Source: an uncultured SAR86 cluster bacterium (GTDB taxonomy: Bacteria > Pseudomonadota > Gammaproteobacteria > Magnimaribacterales > D2472). Taken from it: a DNA stretch of 64,000 nt. Below are positions 56,048 to 64,000 of the stretch, in pieces; the first letter of the stretch is position 1; each line of letters begins with the position of its first letter. The stretch is taken from assembly GCA_902538705.1 (NCBI GenBank), contig CACBGD010000001.1, forward strand, positions 1 to 64,000, written 5' to 3'. The position numbers were made by a program, and so were the translations under genes. The notes beneath the pieces were generated by a model. That model was not told the DNA's origin, did not search any database, and saw only the letters and a program-made list of their open reading frames with translations.

Positions 56048-56980
56048 CTAAGAATCATATTTTTGTTTTAGCAATGAAACAACATAATCGATATCTTTCT
56101 CATCTTTTAGCAGGATTTGATATTGCTCTTTATGACTAGACTTATAAAGAGTATGAATTTTCTTTGGGTCGTCTATTGTGAACATTACTTTTGCAGACTT
56201 TACATTGCCTTTAAAATCAATTCTTCTTAAGAGGTGGAGTTTAAGTCTTTCTTTTTGAATGTTTATATAAATTTTTGTCTTATTTCCTCTACCTACACTT
56301 ACATAATTCTTTGTTGTCTTGAACTTTACATCCTGCCATGAAGACATTCTCTCTTTGAGTTGGAAATATAGTTCTCTAATTCTTTGCGATGACCCCTTTA
56401 GTTGTGAATCTTCGTCATAAACTGATACCTGATCAAGAACCTTGTTGTTATCAATATTTATTGCTTTTACTGACTTGATACTCACTTTTGATTTAGAAGA
56501 AATTTGATTTATTGAGATGACTCCGCCTTTAAATCTTTTTACTTGATACAGTTCAAATGGTATGTCTTTGAAATTTACACTATCAGTCTGAAAAGAGTTA
56601 AAAGAAGTAGAAATAAATATTACTCTGCTTTGGGTCCAGTCCACCTGATCTCTTTTAAGTTCTGAATTTGTTGATTCGTTATACTCCAAAACAAAATCTG
56701 ATTTGTTATTTAGCATCGTTGAGAGATATGAAAAACCTTGATCGATTACTGAATATGAAGATCCTTTTTTGTACTCAATTATTACGAAAGAGTTTGTCTC
56801 TTGATCAAAACATAAACTATCGATTCTATAGTTTTTAATTGCAAATTCGCTCTTGACGAGTTGGAGGTTAAAAATTTCTTCTGTATTTTGTTCTACAATA
56901 TTTTGAATATCTTTTTCTAATTTAAATTGATCTTGATCTATTGGACTTAGTTTATTTTTATTTAACTTATACAAATCCAT
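56048..56980 (-). CDS. DUF5655-like protein with PD-(D/E)XK nuclease-like N-terminus
   Basis: RIDSLCFDQETNSFVIIEYKKGSSYSVIDQ; C-terminal RIRELYFQLKERMSSW...KLHLLRRIDF. Confidence 0.7.
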   Translation of the reverse strand: MDLYKLNKNKLSPIDQDQFKLEKDIQNIVEQNTEEIFNLQLVKSEFAIKNYRIDSLCFDQETNSFVIIEYKKGSSYSVIDQGFSYLSTMLNNKSDFVLEYNESTNSELKRDQVDWTQSRVIFISTSFNSFQTDSVNFKDIPFELYQVKRFKGGVISINQISSKSKVSIKSVKAINIDNNKVLDQVSVYDEDSQLKGSSQRIRELYFQLKERMSSWQDVKFKTTKNYVSVGRGNKTKIYINIQKERLKLHLLRRIDFKGNVKSAKVMFTIDDPKKIHTLYKSSHKEQYQILLKDEKDIDYVVSLLKQKYDS

Positions 56981-56982
56981 TT

Positions 56983-58809
56983 TTATTCAACAGTGACTGA
57001 CTTAGCGAGGTTTCTTGGTTGATCTATTTCTGTTCCTCTGAGAAGAGCAACTTCATAAGCTAAAATTTGAAGCGGTATAGTATAAAGAATAGGTTTTAAT
57101 AAAAAGTCACACTCGGGCATATTTATGAACTTACCTGAGCTTAGATCCATCTTTATGGAGGTATCTGAAAATACGTAAAGCATTCCACCTCTGGCTTTTA
57201 CTTCTTCTAAATTGGATACAAGCTTTTCAACTATTTCACTTTCAGGAGCAAGAGCAATAACTGGCATATTTTCATCAATTAGGGCAAGTGGACCATGTTT
57301 CAACTCACCTGCGGGGTACGCCTCTGCATGGATGTAAGAGATTTCTTTAAGTTTAAGTGCGCCTTCCTTGGATATTGGATAAAAAATTCCTCGCCCTAAA
57401 AAAAGAGCATTTTCTTTTTTTGCTATTTCAGGTGCTATTTTAATAATTTGCTGTTTTAACTCTAATGCTTCCTCAATTTTTTCAGGTAACTTTCTTAGCG
57501 CTGTGATTATTCTTTTTCTTAGCTTTGGATTCATCTTTCTGCTTTTTGCTAGAGATAGGACTAACAACATTAAGCCAGTTAGTTGGGTTGTAAATGCTTT
57601 TGTTGATGCTACACCAATCTCAGGACCTGCATTTGTATAAAGAAAGAAATCAGATTCTCTTGCAAGTGAGCTGGTGGGAACGTTACATATGGTTGTTGTT
57701 GATAAATAGTCTTTTTCTTTGCCATATCTAAGGGCTGCAATGGTATCAGCTGTTTCTCCGGACTGAGAGATCGTAACTAATAGAGAATCTTCATCTACAT
57801 GGGGATTCCTATATCTATATTCAGAGGCATAATCTACTTGAGTTGGGATCCCTGCAATTGCTGATAACCAGTTAGAAGCTACTCTGCCGGCATGTAAACT
57901 TGTTCCACAGGCCACAATTTGAATGCGCTTAACTTTTTTAAATAGTTCTGATGAGCCAATACCAAATATATCATCCCGCACATCATCACCCCCTACTCTT
58001 CCATCCAGAGTATTGAGAATTGCTTGCGGCTGTTCATAAATCTCTTTTTCCATAAAGTGCTTATATTCACCCTTTGATGTGGTTTGATACTCAGAATCAA
58101 TTTCAGTTATTTTTCTTTGAATGGATTGCTTTGTTGCATCATAAATTTGTATGGTGCTCTTAGAAATCACTGCAACGTCATCATCCTCTAAAAAAATAAA
58201 TTCATTTGCCAGTTTCCCAATTGCTAATGGGTCTGAGGCGGCAAAGTTTTCATTGTTACCTTTACCTATTAGTAATGGAGATTTGCTCCTTGCTAGGTAA
58301 ATATTTTCACCATCTTTAATATCTAATACAGCAATTGCATAAGCTCCATCAAGTTTTTCTTTAGTTAAATATATTGAATCAAGGATATTGTTTCGTTGAT
58401 TTAAAAAATAATCTAACAAGTGACCAATTACCTCTGAATCGGTTTCTGAGTTAATTTGATATCCTTCCTCTTCTAAAAAAATTTTTAGTTCAAGGTGATT
58501 TTCGATTATGCCGTTATGAACAATATAGATCCTTTCGTTTGATTTATGGGGATGTGCATTTTTTTCAGATGGCTCTCCATGAGTTGCCCATCTAGTATGA
58601 GCTATTCCGAGAGTACTAGAGGGATTTTCGGATTTTAGTTTTTCTTCTAATAAGCTTACTTTTCCCAAAGCTTTTAGGTGAGTAATGTCGTTTTCTTGGT
58701 GCAGAGCAAGGCCGGCTGAGTCATACCCCCTATATTCCATCTTATGAAGTCCCTTAACAAGGAGTTCGCTAACATTTCTTTCAGAAGCTGCTGCGATTAT
58801 TCCACACAT
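56983..58809 (-). CDS. glmS: Glucosamine-fructose-6-phosphate aminotransferase
   Basis: MCGIIAA, SIS domains, C-terminal QPRNLAKSVTVE. Confidence 0.98.
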   Translation of the reverse strand: MCGIIAAASERNVSELLVKGLHKMEYRGYDSAGLALHQENDITHLKALGKVSLLEEKLKSENPSSTLGIAHTRWATHGEPSEKNAHPHKSNERIYIVHNGIIENHLELKIFLEEEGYQINSETDSEVIGHLLDYFLNQRNNILDSIYLTKEKLDGAYAIAVLDIKDGENIYLARSKSPLLIGKGNNENFAASDPLAIGKLANEFIFLEDDDVAVISKSTIQIYDATKQSIQRKITEIDSEYQTTSKGEYKHFMEKEIYEQPQAILNTLDGRVGGDDVRDDIFGIGSSELFKKVKRIQIVACGTSLHAGRVASNWLSAIAGIPTQVDYASEYRYRNPHVDEDSLLVTISQSGETADTIAALRYGKEKDYLSTTTICNVPTSSLARESDFFLYTNAGPEIGVASTKAFTTQLTGLMLLVLSLAKSRKMNPKLRKRIITALRKLPEKIEEALELKQQIIKIAPEIAKKENALFLGRGIFYPISKEGALKLKEISYIHAEAYPAGELKHGPLALIDENMPVIALAPESEIVEKLVSNLEEVKARGGMLYVFSDTSIKMDLSSGKFINMPECDFLLKPILYTIPLQILAYEVALLRGTEIDQPRNLAKSVTVE

Positions 58810-58813
58810 TTAA

Positions 58814-60184
58814 TTATTTCTTATCTTTTGACCAATCTTGAACATTTTTTTGTTTTGATCTTGAAACGCCGAGTGAGTTATCTGGAACATCTTTTGTGAT
58901 TGTTGACCCTGCTCCAATAAAAGAATTTTTCCCTATATTAATTGGTGCTACTAATGAAGAGTTTGTTCCAACGAATGAATTGTCGCCAACACTTGTTTTA
59001 TTTTTGTTTTTCCCATCATAATTACAGGTTATTGTTCCTGCCCCAATATTTACATCTTTTCCAATATCAGCATCACCCAAATAGGTAAAGTGATTTGCTT
59101 TTGTTGATCGACCTATTTTTGTCTTTTTGGTTTCTACAAAATTACCAATCCTTACTCCATCTCCAATCTGGCTTCCTTCTCTAAGCCTTGCATAAGGACC
59201 AATAAAACAATTTTTTCCTATCTGTGATGAATCAATATGAGAAAAGGGAAGAATCTCAGAATCATCATCTATTTTTGAATTACAAATGATCGAGTTTGCT
59301 CCAATCTTAACATTGTTACCTAATTCTACTTTACCTTCAAAAATTACATTTACATCTATAGTGCAGTCAGCTCCAGCCTCTAAGTTACCCCTTACGTCAA
59401 CTCTACTTTTATCTATTAAAGTTATGCCTTTTTGTAATAGTTCTTCATTCTTCATTTTTCTATAAGTTTGCTCAAGCTGCTCTTGGTCAAAGCGAGTGTT
59501 TGCCCCTAGCGTTTCCTCCCAAGTAGCTCTTAATGTTTCAATTTTAAACCCATTTCCGTAAGCAATGCCAATTAGGTCAGTTAAATAGTACTCTTTTGAG
59601 GCATTTTTGTTATCAATTTCTGGTAGTAGCTTCTTTAATATTTCTCCTTTTGCAGATAAAACTCCAGTAAAAACCTCTTTTGTGTTTTTCTGTTTTGTGT
59701 TTGCATCTTTTTCTTCTACTATTTCTATAACATGATTCCCTTTGTCTTTTATGACTCTTCCATATCCGCTTGGATCATCTAGATTTGTTGTAAGTATTGA
59801 AATGGAATCATTTAATGAACATAGATTTTTTAGGGTATTTGCTTCTATTAGAGGAACGTCTCCATAGAGAATTAAAACCTTTTCATCGTCATCAATAATA
59901 TCGATAACTGTTTTGACAGCATCTGCGGTACCAATCTGATCCTTTTGAGTATAGGCTTTTGCTTTGTTTGATACTTTTGAAACCTCATTTTCAACATTAG
60001 GCTTGTCAAAACCCACAATAACAGAAATTTTATTTGAGATTTCTTCCGCTGAGCTAAGTATGTGTTCAAGTAATGACTTTCCAGCAAGTTTTTGTAAAAC
60101 TTTTGCTTTTTTTGAAAGCATTCTGGTGCCTTTCCCACCAGCAAGAAGTATTGTATGCGTATTCAATTTATTAGGTGTATGCAC
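58814..60184 (-). CDS. glmU: Bifunctional UDP-GlcNAc pyrophosphorylase / GlcN-1-P acetyltransferase
   Basis: LAGGKGTRM, left-handed beta-helix hexapeptides, FVETKKTKIG, GAGTITCNYDG. Confidence 0.97.
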   Translation of the reverse strand: MHTPNKLNTHTILLAGGKGTRMLSKKAKVLQKLAGKSLLEHILSSAEEISNKISVIVGFDKPNVENEVSKVSNKAKAYTQKDQIGTADAVKTVIDIIDDDEKVLILYGDVPLIEANTLKNLCSLNDSISILTTNLDDPSGYGRVIKDKGNHVIEIVEEKDANTKQKNTKEVFTGVLSAKGEILKKLLPEIDNKNASKEYYLTDLIGIAYGNGFKIETLRATWEETLGANTRFDQEQLEQTYRKMKNEELLQKGITLIDKSRVDVRGNLEAGADCTIDVNVIFEGKVELGNNVKIGANSIICNSKIDDDSEILPFSHIDSSQIGKNCFIGPYARLREGSQIGDGVRIGNFVETKKTKIGRSTKANHFTYLGDADIGKDVNIGAGTITCNYDGKNKNKTSVGDNSFVGTNSSLVAPINIGKNSFIGAGSTITKDVPDNSLGVSRSKQKNVQDWSKDKK

Positions 60185-60189
60185 CTATG

Positions 60190-60602
60190 CTAAATCTTTT
60201 TACGAAGTTTTTGAATAGTTTTTAGTCTCGCTGCAGCCTCTGCTAGTTGGGATGCTGCTTTTGCAAAATCAACATTATCTTTGTTATCAGCAAGATCTTT
60301 TTCAGCTTGTTCTTTTGCAGCTATTGCTTTTGCTTCATCCATGTTGTCTGCTCTTTCAGCTACATCAGACAAAACTGTTACAACGTCTGGCTGAACCTCT
60401 ATAAATCCACCACTACAAAAAAAAGTTTCTTCTTTATCTTCGTTACAAACTCTTACTGGGCCTGGCATTAAGCCTGTTAAGAGTGGAGAGTGACCAGGTG
60501 CAATACCTATTTCTCCCAAAGAACCAGTTGCGTACAACATATCAGCTGTGCCAGAGAAAATCTCTTCGTTTGATGAAACAATGCTTACTTTAAATTCACT
60601 CA

Positions 60603-60603
<1 letters not shown>
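60190..60603 (-). CDS. atpC: ATP synthase F1 subunit epsilon
   Basis: SEFKVSIVSSNEEIFSG, GEIGIAPGHSPLLTGL. Confidence 0.95.
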
Positions 60604-62857
<2,254 letters not shown>

Positions 62858-62860
62858 CTT

Positions 62861-64000
62861 TTAGTATGTTTGTGTTTTCTTAAAGTCTTCAACTAAATCT
62901 TTGAACTGATTTTCAATATCATCATCCCAATCTCCAGTATCATTGATTTGGTTTTTCAAGTCAGCCTTTTCTGATTCAAAATAAGCCAATAAGGCTGATT
63001 CAAAGTCAACTACTTTATCTATATCAACATCTTTCATATAGCCTTTGTCAGCTGCATATAAGCTCATAGCCTGGTCAGCAACACTCATTGGAGAGTACTG
63101 TTTTTGTTTCAAAAGCTCTGTAATTCGTTTACCGTGCTCAAGTTGTTCTTTTGTTGCATCATCAAGATCAGAGGCAAACTGTGAAAATGCTGCAAGCTCT
63201 CTGTATTGAGCAAGGTCTGTTCTAATTCCACCACTCAGTTTCTTAATTATCTTGGTTTGAGCCGCTCCACCAACCCTTGATACAGAAAGTCCTGGATCAA
63301 TAGCTGGTCTAATACCTGAGTTAAAAAGGTCTGTTTCAAGAAATATTTGCCCGTCAGTAATTGAGATTACGTTGGTTGGAACAAATGCTGACACATCTCC
63401 TGCCTGTGTTTCAATGATAGGAAGTGCTGTTAATGAGCCTGTTTTACCTTTTACTTTGCCATCTGTTATTTTTTCTACATATTCTGCACTTACTCTAGCT
63501 GCTCTCTCCAGAAGTCTTGAGTGAAGATAAAAAACGTCTCCTGGGAAAGCCTCTCTTCCTGGAGGTCTTCTTAGTAAAAGTGATATCTCCCTGTAGGCAA
63601 CCGCCTGTTTTGATAAATCATCATAAACGATCAAAGCATCCTGACCTGTATCTCTAAAATATTCGCCCATAGCGCAGCCTGAATATGCTGATAAATATTG
63701 CATCGCAGCTGGATCAGCGGCGGCAGCTGAAACAACTATAGTGTGTTCCATTGCGCCATACTCTTCAAGCTTTGCTACCACGTTTGCTATTGTGGATTGT
63801 TTTTGTCCAATAGCTACATAAATACATTTTATGCCTGTGCCTTTTTGGTTAATTATCGCATCAATGGCTACTGCAGTTTTTCCAGTTTGTCTGTCACCAA
63901 TAATAAGCTCTCTTTGGCCCCTTCCTATTGGAACCATTGCATCAATTGACTTAAGTCCGATTTGAACCGGTTGATCGACTGATTGTCTGGCGATAACGCC
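62861..64000 (-). CDS. atpA: ATP synthase F1 subunit alpha, 5' end outside the window
   Basis: Frame continues past 63937 as [41 protein letters not shown]. Confidence 0.97.
   Translation of the reverse strand, partial: GVIARQSVDQPVQIGLKSIDAMVPIGRGQRELIIGDRQTGKTAVAIDAIINQKGTGIKCIYVAIGQKQSTIANVVAKLEEYGAMEHTIVVSAAAADPAAMQYLSAYSGCAMGEYFRDTGQDALIVYDDLSKQAVAYREISLLLRRPPGREAFPGDVFYLHSRLLERAARVSAEYVEKITDGKVKGKTGSLTALPIIETQAGDVSAFVPTNVISITDGQIFLETDLFNSGIRPAIDPGLSVSRVGGAAQTKIIKKLSGGIRTDLAQYRELAAFSQFASDLDDATKEQLEHGKRITELLKQKQYSPMSVADQAMSLYAADKGYMKDVDIDKVVDFESALLAYFESEKADLKNQINDTGDWDDDIENQFKDLVEDFKKTQTY

Noticed and set aside
56800-57003. Intact Tn7 or Tn7-like transposon at glmS
   Set aside because: No tnsABCD, integrase or recognisable Tn7 ends in the window; only duplicated glmS tails and single-gene cargo are visible.
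59872-60144. 90-aa second ORF within glmU
   Set aside because: Same-strand frame-shifted reading of the glmU nucleotidyltransferase domain.

Overview
This 64 kb AT-rich, gene-dense window looks like a streamlined marine gammaproteobacterium, possibly SAR86-like (an inference from gene content and compactness; I ran no taxonomic search). The left third is mostly housekeeping: efp, argS, yggS, yggT, metX, metW, rdgB, trmB, thiG, thiS, rpoH, lipA, lipB, a uvrD-type helicase and a TRAP transporter. The middle carries oxidoreductases, a metzincin-type protease, a TonB-dependent receptor and an NCS2 permease. From about 40.6 kb to the end almost everything is on the minus strand. It runs through an accessory block (two sulfatases, glycosyltransferases, beta-helix and diheme proteins, a signal-peptide-bearing lyase) into glmS, glmU, atpC, atpD, atpG and a partial atpA. 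Main findings: (1) a tandem pair of glutamine-riboswitch-like (glnA-type) aptamers in the leader of the TonB receptor gene, with compensatory base changes between copies and a good sigma70-like promoter upstream; (2) two extra copies of the glmS 3' end (coding SVTVE-stop) spaced so that each interval holds one accessory gene, suggesting serial integration at glmS; (3) a PNGase F-like lipoprotein; (4) a 40-aa truncated flavin-monooxygenase remnant absent from the ORF track; (5) a predicted exported adenylosuccinate-lyase-like enzyme; (6) a sulfatase with an unusual CxCSR motif; (7) an 8-Cys/15-aa micro-ORF. No rRNA, tRNA or CRISPR was seen. All family calls come from reading protein motifs, not from searches.
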